A DNA stretch of 64,000 bases, taken from Candidatus Kapaibacterium sp. GTDB lineage: Bacteria > Bacteroidota > Ignavibacteria > Kapaibacteriales > NICIL-2. The stretch is from positions 868,001 to 932,000 of the forward strand of contig BPHK01000001.1 in NCBI GenBank assembly GCA_026003495.1, written 5' to 3'. The notes below the pieces were generated by a model. It was not told where the DNA came from, ran no database searches, and saw only the letters and a program-made list of their open reading frames with translations. Every line of letters begins with the position of its first letter. Position 1 is the first letter of the stretch. A program made the position numbers and the translations under genes. Positions 52,338 to 61,550 of the stretch are shown here, piece by piece.

Positions 52338-55300
52338 ATGGACAAACACGCACGGTGGATTCACCGCAGCTTCGCAGCAGTAGCACTGCTCGTCTCGCTG
52401 ATAACCTATTCGCTGACGGTGCAACCGACGGTGCCATTCTGGGATTGCGGGGAATTTTCCGCAGCTGCTGCGTGGCAGCAGGTCCCACATCCGCCGGGAG
52501 CACCGTTTTTCCTTGCAGTCGGACGGCTGTTCCATATGCTCCTTCCGCTTGGTGGTCAGCCAGAGTGGGATACGGGCGTGCGTATCAACTTCGTCTCTGT
52601 GGTGGCATCTGCACTAACGATTTGGCTGCTGTACCTGACGATTGTCAAGGTCATCATCCACTTTCGGCAACGTGGAATCGAGAGCACACTCGATGCACTC
52701 CACGTCTGTGGAGCAGCACTAGTCGGCGCATTAGCACTGAACTTCTCCGATACGTTTTGGTTCAATGGCGTTGAGTCGGAAGTCTATGCGTCATCGTCTC
52801 TTTTTGTGCAGATTATCGTGTACCTGATGATGCGGTGGAATGAGCAGGCGGACACTCCTGGTCATGAGCGCTACCTGCTTGCGATTGCGTATTTGATCGG
52901 CCTTTCGACGGGGGTGCACCTGCTTTCAATCCTTGCGATTTTCTCTATCGTGTACCTGGTGTACTTCCGCCGCTACCCGCAGTCGCCCAAAGGGTTTGTG
53001 GTCACGACGATCGTCGCCCTTGTTGCATTCTACCTGGTGTACAAGGTGATCATCATGTGGGTGCCGACGATGCTTGCGGGGAACTTGCCCTTCAAGAATG
53101 AACTGCGGGAGTATTACGTAGAAAACCAAGATTGGGTGCGCTTCCTCGCGATCGCGCTCATTGGGTTGATTGGATACGGCGTGTACTATGGTGCCAAGCG
53201 CGCGCTCCCAGCATTGCAGCTTGCTGCGAGTGCATTTCTGCTGATGTTGCTCGGCTATACAACCTACACGCATGTTCTCATCCGCGCGAACGCCGATCCG
53301 CCAATGAATGAAAATAGCCCGAAGACCTTCCGCGCGCTGGTTTCATACTTGGGACGAGAGCAGTATGGGGATGCACCACTGCTCTTTCCACGACGCTATG
53401 AGGTCAACGACCAGCAGAAGATTCGTAACTACCGCAAATACGGCAAGTGGTACGAGCCCGTCGGCAAACAAGTCACCCGCAAAGATGGACGTGTCGTCAC
53501 GATCCCCGAACTGAAGCGGCTCAACTACGCAGGGGAACTCAACTACCTTTGGCAGTACCAAATCAACCACATGTACATCCGCTACTTCCTGTGGAATTTC
53601 GTCGGTCGTTCGAGCGACCTCCAGGACGCAGGCTGGACGTTCGTTTCGACCAAAGAGGCCGATACAAAGAACTTCAACAGTGGCTATCGCGACCGTTTCC
53701 CGGTTCGCTTTTTTGCGTTGCCGTTGGTCGTTGGGCTTATTGGCTTTTTCTACCACTACCGTGCGTCACGCTCGATGTGGTTTGTGTACCTGGTGATGTT
53801 TCTGATGATGGGTGTGCTGGCAGCAATTGCCCAGAATCAACAAGAGCCGCAGCCACGGGAGCGGGACTACTTCTACGCCGGCTCATTTATGGTCTGGTGC
53901 CTGTGGATCGGTGTCGGAACGTATGCAATCATCGAAGCGCTCTCCAAGCGTCTTTCCCTGCGTCTTGCAGCCGTTGGAGGAACTGCGCTCGGATTGCTTG
54001 CTGTCCCGGTGAACATGGCGATCGGGGGCTGGCCGATTCATTCACGCGCTGGCAACTACGTGCCGTTTGACTACTCGTACAACATTCTCCAGAGCTGCGA
54101 AAAAGATGCAATCCTTTTCACCAACGGCGATAATGACACCTTCCCACTGTGGTATCTGCAGGATGTCGCCGGCATTCGGCGCGATGTACGCATTGTCAAC
54201 CTGAGCTTGGGGAATACGTTGTGGTACATTGACCAGCTCAAGAACCTCGAGCCGTGGGGCGCCAAGAAAGTGCCGATTTCGTTCCCCGATTCGATGCTTC
54301 GAACCGATGAGGACAGCGACCAAGCGCTCAGCTACTCGTTCGGTCCTGCTGAAACTGTCCGTGTTCCAGTAGATCGCCAGATACTTGCCCAGTTCACCAG
54401 CGATACTGCGCTCATTGCCCGAGGCTTCATGGAGTGGACCTTCCGCGGTCAATCCTATGGCACCGAAGGTGGCCAGCAGCTCTACCTAATTCGCGTGCAG
54501 GATAAGCTTATTCGCAACATCATCGAAACCTCGCGCTTTACGCGCCCCTTGTACTTTTCGGTCACCGTCGGCTATCCCGGCAGCGATGTCTTCGTCGGTC
54601 TGGGCGACTACCTCCGACTTGAGGGAATGGCCTACCGCATCTGCCCAGTTCCGCAGCGTCCGAACGCCGGCGGGGTAACGATCAACGATGCCGTCATGGA
54701 GCAGTGCTTGATGACCGATATCCCCGCCGATGTTGCATACCGTGAGCCGCACTACGGGTTCAAGTTTCGCAATCTGAACAATTCCGGCGTCTATTACGAT
54801 GAGCCAACCCGGAACTATCTGGAGTCCTACCGCCGGCTGTTCCTCCAATATGCGGCATTCTTGCTCGAGCAAAAACGCGATACCAAACGCACCGTTGCTG
54901 TGCTCGATCGGATGAACGCAGTGATGTCCCCCGATCAATTCCCCCTCAACTACATTGACATGCAAAACATCGCCGAGTTCTACTGGGCGTGCGGCGCACT
55001 CGACAAAGCGCAAGACTTCGCGCGGAGGATCGTCGAGCGAACAAACCAGCTCATCAATAATCCGGACTACGCCGATTACGAGCAAGGAGCACGCAGCCCA
55101 GCGTACTCGCCCTACATCTACCTTGCGGACGCCTATGCCTTGCTGGGACGCACCAGTGACATCAAACGTACCATCGAAGCCTACAAGGCAATTCAGCCTG
55201 ATGACCCGCGGATTCCACTCCGACTGGACTTAATCCCAGTGTGGGAACTCCTCGGCCAACGAAAGTACCAAGAGGCGCTCAGCATGCTCGAACAGATGAA

Positions 55301-55400
55301 GGCACGATACGAAAGGCAAAACAACTACCTTCCCGCTTCGGAACTGCGGCGGCTCATCCTCGATGTTCAACTCCTGATGGACTCCCAAGGGACAACATAG
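52338..55400 (+). CDS. DUF2723 (TMEM260-like) multi-membrane glycosyltransferase with TPR-like tail
   Basis: A 1020-residue integral membrane protein. The DUF2723 signature is clear: TVPFWDCGEFSAAAAW then HPPGAPFFLAVGRLF in the first extracytoplasmic loop, where the Asp after the first helix is the presumed catalytic residue of the GT-C fold. About ten to twelve membrane helices occupy residues 10-570; the rest is soluble and ends in helical, TPR-like repeats (AEFYWACGALDKAQDFARRIV, YLADAYALLGRTSDIKRTI). The human relative TMEM260 is an O-mannosyltransferase for proteins. Bacteroidota carry many such genes of unproven role. The polyprenyl-sugar synthase-like gene begins two bases later. Confidence 0.85.
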   Translation: MDKHARWIHRSFAAVALLVSLITYSLTVQPTVPFWDCGEFSAAAAWQQVPHPPGAPFFLAVGRLFHMLLPLGGQPEWDTGVRINFVSVVASALTIWLLYLTIVKVIIHFRQRGIESTLDALHVCGAALVGALALNFSDTFWFNGVESEVYASSSLFVQIIVYLMMRWNEQADTPGHERYLLAIAYLIGLSTGVHLLSILAIFSIVYLVYFRRYPQSPKGFVVTTIVALVAFYLVYKVIIMWVPTMLAGNLPFKNELREYYVENQDWVRFLAIALIGLIGYGVYYGAKRALPALQLAASAFLLMLLGYTTYTHVLIRANADPPMNENSPKTFRALVSYLGREQYGDAPLLFPRRYEVNDQQKIRNYRKYGKWYEPVGKQVTRKDGRVVTIPELKRLNYAGELNYLWQYQINHMYIRYFLWNFVGRSSDLQDAGWTFVSTKEADTKNFNSGYRDRFPVRFFALPLVVGLIGFFYHYRASRSMWFVYLVMFLMMGVLAAIAQNQQEPQPRERDYFYAGSFMVWCLWIGVGTYAIIEALSKRLSLRLAAVGGTALGLLAVPVNMAIGGWPIHSRAGNYVPFDYSYNILQSCEKDAILFTNGDNDTFPLWYLQDVAGIRRDVRIVNLSLGNTLWYIDQLKNLEPWGAKKVPISFPDSMLRTDEDSDQALSYSFGPAETVRVPVDRQILAQFTSDTALIARGFMEWTFRGQSYGTEGGQQLYLIRVQDKLIRNIIETSRFTRPLYFSVTVGYPGSDVFVGLGDYLRLEGMAYRICPVPQRPNAGGVTINDAVMEQCLMTDIPADVAYREPHYGFKFRNLNNSGVYYDEPTRNYLESYRRLFLQYAAFLLEQKRDTKRTVAVLDRMNAVMSPDQFPLNYIDMQNIAEFYWACGALDKAQDFARRIVERTNQLINNPDYADYEQGARSPAYSPYIYLADAYALLGRTSDIKRTIEAYKAIQPDDPRIPLRLDLIPVWELLGQRKYQEALSMLEQMKARYERQNNYLPASELRRLILDVQLLMDSQGTT

Positions 55401-55401
55401 C

Positions 55402-56151
55402 GTGAACGAGCAAGCAGAAGCGCCAGAGCTCTCGCTGGTCATTCCCGCCTACAACGAAGAAGAGCGCATCGCTGGCACGCTCGAAAAAGTTCTGGCGTAC
55501 TTGCGCCAGAAGCAGCTGGTGTGGGAGCTGATCATTGTCGACGATGGGTCGAGCGACCGGACCTGTGAGGTCGCCAGCTCCTTTGCACCACACGTTCAGG
55601 TACTTTCGATGCCACGCAATTGCGGGAAAGGTGCCGCAGTTCGAACCGGAATGCTCGCAGCGCGTGGTCGCTTCCGCGTCTTCACCGATGCGGATCTTTC
55701 TACGCCAATTGAAGAGCTGGGGAAAATGCGCACTGCATTCGATAGCGGCGCAGATGTTGTCATTGGCAGTCGGCGACTTCAGCCAGACTTGATCAGGAAG
55801 CATCAACCGTGGTATCGCGAACTCATCGGAATCGCTGGCAATAAGCTCATCCAAGCACTGCTCCTGCCGGGGTTCGAGGATACACAGTGCGGCTTCAAAG
55901 GGTGCACTGCGCATGCAGCAGTAGAGATTTTCTCCCGTGCGGTCATTGATGGGTTTGCGTTTGACATCGAGATGCTCTACCTGGCGCTCCTGCTTGGCTT
56001 TCGGATCGAGCAAATCCCCGTTGAGTGGTATAACGACGAGCGTTCACGCGTCCGTGCTGTGCGCGATACACTCCGCACCCTTGCAGAAGTATTCGCTATT
56101 CGTCGCCGGCATCGAGGAAGGTCTTATTCAACTGTCACGCGCACCTTGTAG
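55402..56151 (+). CDS. GT2 family polyprenyl-phosphate glycosyltransferase (ALG5/DPM-like)
   Basis: A 249-residue soluble or peripherally bound GT-A enzyme. It has LSLVIPAYNEEERI, LIIVDDGSSDRT, NCGKGAAVRTGM and the diagnostic TDADLSTPIEEL, typical of dolichyl/undecaprenyl-phosphate glucose or mannose synthases, then GSRRLQP, DTQCGFKGCTA and FAFDIEMLYLA. Such enzymes load a sugar onto a polyprenyl phosphate. The start is GTG 55402, one base after the stop of the DUF2723 gene, so the two are coupled. The sugar cannot be told. The end overlaps the convergent OmpA-like gene by 28 bases. Confidence 0.92.
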   Translation: MNEQAEAPELSLVIPAYNEEERIAGTLEKVLAYLRQKQLVWELIIVDDGSSDRTCEVASSFAPHVQVLSMPRNCGKGAAVRTGMLAARGRFRVFTDADLSTPIEELGKMRTAFDSGADVVIGSRRLQPDLIRKHQPWYRELIGIAGNKLIQALLLPGFEDTQCGFKGCTAHAAVEIFSRAVIDGFAFDIEMLYLALLLGFRIEQIPVEWYNDERSRVRAVRDTLRTLAEVFAIRRRHRGRSYSTVTRTL

Positions 56152-57746
56152 CGTTGAGCGATCGAGCGTGCAGCAGCTTCTGCCTCTTTGTGTGTGGCAT
56201 ATCCCCAGAGTTTGACGCGGAACGCAGGGCGTTGCTCGATGACTACTTCTTCGATGTATGCGTTGAAGCCGCGTTCCTGCCAGCGCTGTTGCTGCGCGAG
56301 TGCTTCGGTTTCGCTCCACATATAGCCTACCACCAACTCATAGGGGAGCAGGCGTGGATCGAGCCAACGGAACTCGACGCGGCGATTGAGCATGTGCTCT
56401 GCTGCCGAGCTGGCAACCGGGTAGATCGGAATCAGGTCGCCCAGTGCGCGGAGACGTAGCTGCGCAGGAAGTACCCCTCGCGTGCGGAGAGCTGCCGCGA
56501 CTGCACGCACGCGGTCAGCAGCAAGTTGTCGCTCCGCGTTGCGTGTTCCTTCCTGATAGGCGTGTCCAATAAGCTCGATTGCCTGTGTGGGATTTTCTCG
56601 GAGTACTGCTGCAAGCGCATCGAGAAGCGGAAAGTAGATCGAATCAATCGTACTGGATCCTGATGCAAAGAGCGCGATAATTTGTCGCGGTGGCGTTGCA
56701 GCGCTTGCTGGTGGTGCAACGAGCCAGTCGCCAAGCAGCGAATCTCCACCGCGAGATACTATCCCAACAGTGCAGCCAGATTCCAGACGAGCAGAAAAGT
56801 CGGCGGGGATCGCTGCAGTGCCACGGCTGGAGAACTTCAACGATCGGACGATGTCCTCGACAGCTTCCTCGAGCGATTGGCTCTGACCGAGCGAGGATAC
56901 ACGGTAGCATTTGCCACCGGTGTGGGTAGCAATAAACTCCCACGGTGCTGCTTCCACTCGATTGCCGAGTACAATACACCAGATCGCCGTGCTCGCCGTG
57001 CGAGCGTGTTCGACGACATCGCTCGGCAAGACGTCGAGCATACCGTAGTCATCGCTTCCTGTGATGACGATGAGCGTCCGCGGCTTGAGGCTGTGCACGC
57101 TCCACAGGCAGGCATACGCAATGCGGCTGATCCCACGACCAGAGAATGTATCGGTGCTCAGTGGACTGCTCGGCAGCGCATGCGAGGGTGTCATCGGTGC
57201 GATAAGTTCTGGTGCAGCGCGTGCAACGACGATCGCGACCGTATCGCTTGAATCCAGGTGGGGAGCAAGCCGTGCAAGTGCTGCTGCAATCTGCGTGCTG
57301 TATTGGTCTGTAGCAATCGAGCCATCTACGCAGAGTACAAGCCGGAGGCGTTCAATGCCACTGGAAACTTCCTGGAAGAGCGGGGCAAGAAACGGAGGCG
57401 CATCTGGATGCAGTGTCAGTTCGAGGCTCAATTCGAGATCGTTGGATGGCGGATTGAGCAGGACGTTGCCTTCTGTATCGCATACGGCAAAGCGCACACG
57501 GACGGTTGTATCCTTGCCAAAGGGCAACTCCACTCCACCCAAGCGGAGCTTCCGAACAGTGACCAATGAATCGGCTGTCGGTTTCGATGATGACCTCGAA
57601 GTCGATACGAGCGCGTGCGGTTGAACGATGGCCTCCCATCGCAGTGGAATACTCGCCACCGCGACGGCCTGCCCAGTGAAGATTTGCACCGCGGCTACAA
57701 CGCAGCACAGTAACATGCCAGGTACAACACATGCCCGGCAACACAT
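56124..57746 (-). CDS. Secreted VWA-like / OmpA / SPOR envelope protein
   Basis: A 540-residue exported protein with a signal peptide (about residues 11-30). Domains in order: an N-terminal part of about 100 residues (beta-rich), a von Willebrand A-like region from RLRLVLCVDGSIATDQ (MIDAS motif altered: DGSIA instead of DxSxS) to about 330, an OmpA C-terminal peptidoglycan-binding domain (FASGSSTIDSIYF... ELIGHAYQEGTRNAERQLAADR... NRRVEFRWL), and a C-terminal SPOR-like domain (YELVVGYMW... YKVRVTVE), which binds denuded glycan strands. Probably an envelope scaffold linking the outer membrane to peptidoglycan. ATG 57746 is supported by a promoter box 27 bases upstream. Ends convergent with the GT2 gene. 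Confidence 0.82.
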   Translation of the reverse strand: MCCRACVVPGMLLCCVVAAVQIFTGQAVAVASIPLRWEAIVQPHALVSTSRSSSKPTADSLVTVRKLRLGGVELPFGKDTTVRVRFAVCDTEGNVLLNPPSNDLELSLELTLHPDAPPFLAPLFQEVSSGIERLRLVLCVDGSIATDQYSTQIAAALARLAPHLDSSDTVAIVVARAAPELIAPMTPSHALPSSPLSTDTFSGRGISRIAYACLWSVHSLKPRTLIVITGSDDYGMLDVLPSDVVEHARTASTAIWCIVLGNRVEAAPWEFIATHTGGKCYRVSSLGQSQSLEEAVEDIVRSLKFSSRGTAAIPADFSARLESGCTVGIVSRGGDSLLGDWLVAPPASAATPPRQIIALFASGSSTIDSIYFPLLDALAAVLRENPTQAIELIGHAYQEGTRNAERQLAADRVRAVAAALRTRGVLPAQLRLRALGDLIPIYPVASSAAEHMLNRRVEFRWLDPRLLPYELVVGYMWSETEALAQQQRWQERGFNAYIEEVVIEQRPAFRVKLWGYATHKEAEAAARSIAQRYKVRVTVE

Positions 57747-57772
57747 CGTCTTGGCCTCTATCGTACCACGAA

Positions 57773-57780
57773 CAAATTTA
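57773..57780 (-). promoter_or_regulatory. Putative -7 promoter box (TAAATTTG) for the VWA-OmpA-SPOR gene
   Basis: Perfect TAnnTTTG match on the minus strand, 26 bases upstream of the ATG at 57746. Confidence 0.45.
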
Positions 57781-57909
57781 CTGCCTCACCGTTTGCAGAG
57801 TGGCGGGAAGCCTCCTGCAACAGTTTTTCGCTCCAGTGCCGATACTCACCGTTGGCAGTTTGGCACGTTTTTTACGTACCATCGTTGGAGGACAACGGAG
57901 CATACTCTC

Positions 57910-58467
57910 ATGGCTGAGGTTGAACAAGAACAGCTTGTCGCGGAGGATCCGCCGAAGAAGGGCATCCGTTTACCGGTGCTCATTGGCATCATCTTGGGCA
58001 TTATCGTCGTGCAGGCAGGGATTGTCCTTGCCGCCTTGAAAATTTTCGCACCGTCGGGGGAGAGTAAACCCGCCGCCCCGACGGAGCAGCATGCGTCCAC
58101 CCAGGATTCGACCGAAGAGGAAGAGGAGACTGGACCGGTGCTTGTGCAAAAGGTCGAGGGAATTGTTACGCCGAAAAGTGATCTGTTCATCAATCCCCGG
58201 GGCTCAGCATCGCACATTGTTGTCTTGTCGGTCGGCATCGAAGTATCCCCAGCTGAGAAAGCGAAGGAGGTCGAGGAAAAACTCATGGTCCCTATCCAAG
58301 ACCGAGTCATCGCACGGGTATCGAGCTATACACTCGAAGAGTTGCAGGACCTCAAGCTCCGCGATTCGCTCCGGACGATCATTCGCAATGATCTCAAGCC
58401 GTACTTCAACGCTCTCGAAGGCGTCAAGATTCGGAACGTCTATTTCCCGAAGTTCGTCATCCAGTAG
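57910..58467 (+). CDS. fliL: Flagellar basal body-associated protein FliL
   Basis: A 185-residue inner-membrane protein with a short cytoplasmic start, a membrane helix at about 21-46, an acidic linker (TEEEEETGPV) and a periplasmic FliL domain (KSDLFINPRGSASHIVVLSVGIEVS... ARVSSYTLEELQDLKLRDSL... IRNVYFPKFVIQ). FliL rings surround stators in other bacteria. GGAG precedes the ATG at about ten bases, with GGAGG slightly further up. It is followed after eight bases by fliM; no other flagellar genes are in the window. Confidence 0.92.
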   Translation: MAEVEQEQLVAEDPPKKGIRLPVLIGIILGIIVVQAGIVLAALKIFAPSGESKPAAPTEQHASTQDSTEEEEETGPVLVQKVEGIVTPKSDLFINPRGSASHIVVLSVGIEVSPAEKAKEVEEKLMVPIQDRVIARVSSYTLEELQDLKLRDSLRTIIRNDLKPYFNALEGVKIRNVYFPKFVIQ

Positions 58468-58475
58468 CAGGTGCG

Positions 58476-59468
58476 ATGCCTGAGTTTCTGACGCAAGAGG
58501 AAATTGATAGCCTACTGCAAGCAGCGCAGCACGAAGCACTCGGCGCTGACCAGCGGATGCGACAGGACGTCGTTAGCTACGACTTCCGCCGCCCGAACCG
58601 TATTTCGAAAAATCAACTCCGCTCGATCCAGAATCTCCACGAAACGTTTGCCGAAACGCTCAGCTATTACTTTGTTTCGAAGCTGCAAACGGTAGCGACC
58701 GTGAACGTAACCTCGGTTGATCAGCTATTCTACTCGGAGTATATCCTCTCGGTCACCAATCCAAACTGCCTCTACGTGTTCGACATCGAGGGTGCCGATG
58801 GCGCGGGAGTCTTGGAAATCAGCCCACCACTGGCGTTGACGCTCATCGAGCGATTGCTCGGAGGGACAGCCGAACATCCTCGAAAGCCTCGCTCGATTAC
58901 ACCGATCGAGCAAGCAGTGCTGCGAGGGGTCGTTGAGCATATTCTTGCCGATCTGTCTGGTGCGTGGCGTTCGGTCACCGACTGCACGTTCCGCTACAAC
59001 CGATTCGAAAGCGAGCCAGACTTTGTGCAGATTGCCCCTGCATCGGAAATTGTGCTCGTCGTATCGTTCGATGTCAGCGTCGGATTGAACGCGTTTGTGA
59101 TGAACATTTGCTATCCAACGTTCGCGCTCGAGGAAGTGATCGCGCGGCTCAATACGGAGACACTTGCAAACCGGTACGTTGGCCGACGCCGTGAGCAGGA
59201 AAGTGCTCCCATCCTCCAGCAACATCTAAGCGTGATCGAGCTACCGCTCGTCGCTGAGCTTGGGAGGGCAACGATTACGGTCCGGGAACTGCTCGAGCTT
59301 GACGTTGGCGATGTCCTCAAGCTCGATACACCGATTACAGGTGAACTGGTGGTTTCGCTCGATGGCAAACCACGCTTTGCTGCACGCCCAGGAAAAGTCG
59401 AGGATAAAAAAGCGATCCGTATCACACGCGTGCTGGGCGTCGAAGACATCCTGATCCACGGTCAGTAA
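58476..59468 (+). CDS. fliM: Flagellar motor switch protein FliM
   Basis: A 330-residue switch component of the C-ring. The N-terminal CheY-P-binding motif is LTQEEIDSLLQA. The middle CheC-like domain starts YDFRRPNRISKNQLRSIQNLHETFA (conserved GGxG-like loop in ERLLGGTAEHP), and the C-terminal surface-presentation domain (ELGRATITVRELLELDVGDVLKLDTPI) pairs with FliN. It is complete. It lies between fliL and fliN. Confidence 0.97.
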   Translation: MPEFLTQEEIDSLLQAAQHEALGADQRMRQDVVSYDFRRPNRISKNQLRSIQNLHETFAETLSYYFVSKLQTVATVNVTSVDQLFYSEYILSVTNPNCLYVFDIEGADGAGVLEISPPLALTLIERLLGGTAEHPRKPRSITPIEQAVLRGVVEHILADLSGAWRSVTDCTFRYNRFESEPDFVQIAPASEIVLVVSFDVSVGLNAFVMNICYPTFALEEVIARLNTETLANRYVGRRREQESAPILQQHLSVIELPLVAELGRATITVRELLELDVGDVLKLDTPITGELVVSLDGKPRFAARPGKVEDKKAIRITRVLGVEDILIHGQ

Positions 59469-59487
59469 CACTACTTGGACACACACC

Positions 59488-59901
59488 ATGGCAATGTCGC
59501 AGGAAGAAATTGATGCGCTGCTCAAAGCACAAGCAGCTAGTGAGCAGCAAGAAACAAGCGAGGAGAAGGTCACAGTCGCCGAGCCTGCATTTCAAGAAAT
59601 TGAGCCATCAGCCAGCAATGCGGAGGGCCAAGGACTCAATCCCAAACTGGATTTGCTCTACGATCTGCAGCTGGTGCTCTCCATCGAGCTTGGTCGCACG
59701 ACGATGATGATTCGTGACATCCTCCGCTTAGGGCGAGGCTCGGTCGTCGAGTTCGATAAACTCGTCAGCGAGCCGGTGGACGTGCTCGTCAACGGACGCA
59801 AGATTGCCGAAGGGGAAGTCGTCGTTATTGATAAGCACTTCGGCATTCGTATAACGTCGCTGGTTGATCCGAGCGCACGGCTACGGTCCCTGCGCCGGTA
59901 G
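59488..59901 (+). CDS. fliN: Flagellar motor switch protein FliN
   Basis: A 137-residue protein with the SpoA (FliN) domain: VLSIELGRTTMMIRDILRLGRGSVVEFDKLVSEPVDVLVNG (conserved core of the family) and VIDKHFGIRIT near the end. Its N-terminus MSQEEIDALLKAQ copies the CheY-P-binding motif of FliM, as in FliY-type proteins, but the middle phosphatase domain of FliY is absent. It follows fliM by 19 bases. Confidence 0.95.
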   Translation: MAMSQEEIDALLKAQAASEQQETSEEKVTVAEPAFQEIEPSASNAEGQGLNPKLDLLYDLQLVLSIELGRTTMMIRDILRLGRGSVVEFDKLVSEPVDVLVNGRKIAEGEVVVIDKHFGIRITSLVDPSARLRSLRR

Positions 59902-59918
59902 AACCGCAATAGAGCCGC

Positions 59919-59950
59919 TTGCTGCTCGTTTGCACCTGTGTGTAACTTTG
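59919..59950 (+). promoter_or_regulatory. Putative promoter for panD (TTG and TAACTTTG)
   Basis: TTG at 59919-59921 and TAACTTTG at 59943-59950, 21 bases apart, fit the Bacteroidota -33/-7 pattern. The panD ATG lies 30 bases downstream. Confidence 0.55.
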
Positions 59951-59980
59951 CACACTGGTTGAACTGACTCTTAGCGAGCG

Positions 59981-60367
59981 ATGCGACGGATCATGTTCAA
60001 GTCGAAAATTCACCGCGCAACCGTCACCGAAGCAAATCTCCACTACGAAGGGAGCTTGACGCTCGATAGCCTGTTGATGGAAGCTGCCGATATGCTCCCG
60101 TATGAGCAAGTATCGGTACTCAACATCAACAACGGCGAACGCTTTGAAACGTATGTCATCCCTGGAGAGCGAGGAAGTGGCGTTGTTTGTCTCAATGGTG
60201 CAGCTGCGCGGAAAGGGCAAGTTGGCGACCGGGTGATTATCCTCACCTACGCTGAAATGACTGATGAGGAAGCACACCGCCATCACCCCACGGTCGTGCT
60301 CGTGGATGATGCCAATACGATCGTGGACATCAGCCACGCGGTGCAAGCACACCGAATGATCGAATGA
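59981..60367 (+). CDS. panD: Aspartate 1-decarboxylase
   Basis: A 128-residue proenzyme that makes beta-alanine for pantothenate. The self-cleavage site is the Gly24-Ser25 bond in [10 protein letters not shown], which yields the pyruvoyl group. [19 protein letters not shown] and [20 protein letters not shown] match the family. It begins the coupled run of four genes; the partner pantothenate synthetase panC is 1.6 kb away on the other strand. Confidence 0.97.
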   Translation: MRRIMFKSKIHRATVTEANLHYEGSLTLDSLLMEAADMLPYEQVSVLNINNGERFETYVIPGERGSGVVCLNGAAARKGQVGDRVIILTYAEMTDEEAHRHHPTVVLVDDANTIVDISHAVQAHRMIE

Positions 60368-61140
60368 TCATGGGCAGAGTAATCGGCGCCGTGTTAGCGG
60401 CAGGGAAAGGGAAACGAATGCAGGACCCAACCCGACCGAAGGTGTTGGCACTGCTCGAAGGCAAGCCGCTGCTGTGGTATGTACTGCAAGCACTTGAGCC
60501 GTTGAACTTAGAGCGCACTATTGCCATCGTCGGGTATCAACGGGAGCAAGTGATTGCCTACCTTGCCGAGCACTTCCCCCACGTCGAGTATGCCGTCCAA
60601 GCTGCGCAGCTAGGCACAGGTCATGCTGTCCTCCAACTTGAGGAGAGTCTCCGACATTGGCAAGGAACGCTGTTGATTGCCAATGGCGACGTCCCGCTCG
60701 TCGAAAGCAACACCTACCAAGCGCTGCTGGCACATCACCAGCAAACTCGAGCCGCAATGACTGTGCTGACAACGATTGTTCCCTCTCCCGAGGGGTATGG
60801 GCGTATCATCCGACAGGAGGATGGAACATTCCACGCAATTGTCGAAGATGCGGACTTGGAGCCGAATCAGCGCCACATCACCGAAATCAATACTGGCATC
60901 TACGCAGCTGAAGTGCCATTGCTTTTCGAGGTGCTCCGGACGACAAGCAACGCCAACGCGCAGGGCGAATTCTACCTGACCGATGCAGTCGGTGCGTTGA
61001 GAGCGCGTGGGGAATCAGTCCACGCATGGTGCCATCCTGATTGGCAGCAGTTTCTCGGCGTCAATACCTACCAGCAGCTTGGAGAGCTGGCAGCGCTCCT
61101 GTCGGCGCGGCGTCGGTCAACCTCGGCGGAGGTGCAATGA
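60364..61140 (+). CDS. Nucleotidyltransferase, GlmU N-terminal type (acetyltransferase domain absent)
   Basis: A 258-residue Rossmann-like pyrophosphorylase. It shows [55 protein letters not shown] and the C-terminal [10 protein letters not shown], as in the uridyltransferase half of GlmU, which makes UDP-GlcNAc from GlcNAc-1-phosphate and UTP. The left-handed beta-helix acetyltransferase half is missing, so a separate GlmM-linked acetyltransferase would be needed, or it serves another NDP-sugar. It overlaps panD by four bases (ATGA). Confidence 0.88.
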   Translation: MIMGRVIGAVLAAGKGKRMQDPTRPKVLALLEGKPLLWYVLQALEPLNLERTIAIVGYQREQVIAYLAEHFPHVEYAVQAAQLGTGHAVLQLEESLRHWQGTLLIANGDVPLVESNTYQALLAHHQQTRAAMTVLTTIVPSPEGYGRIIRQEDGTFHAIVEDADLEPNQRHITEINTGIYAAEVPLLFEVLRTTSNANAQGEFYLTDAVGALRARGESVHAWCHPDWQQFLGVNTYQQLGELAALLSARRRSTSAEVQ

Positions 61141-61550
61141 TTGGCCAGCTCTCGCACATTGGGATTGCCGTCCGCGATCTGGATGCAAGCATTGCGCTCT
61201 TTGAGAAAATTTTCCAGCCGGCGGCAATTCACCGCGAAGTAGTGCCGGAGCAAAAAGTCGAAGTAGCTTCGTTCATGGTCGGCAATGCCCGGCTCGAGCT
61301 GATTGCTCCGACTGCACCGGATTCACCGATTGCACGCTTCCTCGAACACCGTGGCCAGGGTATTCATCACCTTGCCTTCGAGACCGACGATCTGACCACT
61401 GAACTGGGACGCATCGCACAGGAAGGAATTCAGCTCATCAACCGAACGCCAAGTGCAGGCGCCCACGAAATGCTCATTGCGTTCCTGCATCCGAAATCCA
61501 CTGGCGGCGTTCTCATCGAGCTTTGCCAACACACTCATCGGGAGCAATGA
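61137..61550 (+). CDS. mce: Methylmalonyl-CoA epimerase
   Basis: A 137-residue vicinal-oxygen-chelate enzyme that converts (R)- and (S)-methylmalonyl-CoA in propionate metabolism. It opens SHIGIAVRDLDASIALFEKIF with metal His7, has QGIHHLAFETDDL with the second His pair, and ends VLIELCQ with the metal Glu. It overlaps the nucleotidyltransferase and the Rieske gene by four bases each (ATGA). Methylmalonyl-CoA mutase is not in the window. Confidence 0.93.
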   Translation: MIGQLSHIGIAVRDLDASIALFEKIFQPAAIHREVVPEQKVEVASFMVGNARLELIAPTAPDSPIARFLEHRGQGIHHLAFETDDLTTELGRIAQEGIQLINRTPSAGAHEMLIAFLHPKSTGGVLIELCQHTHREQ

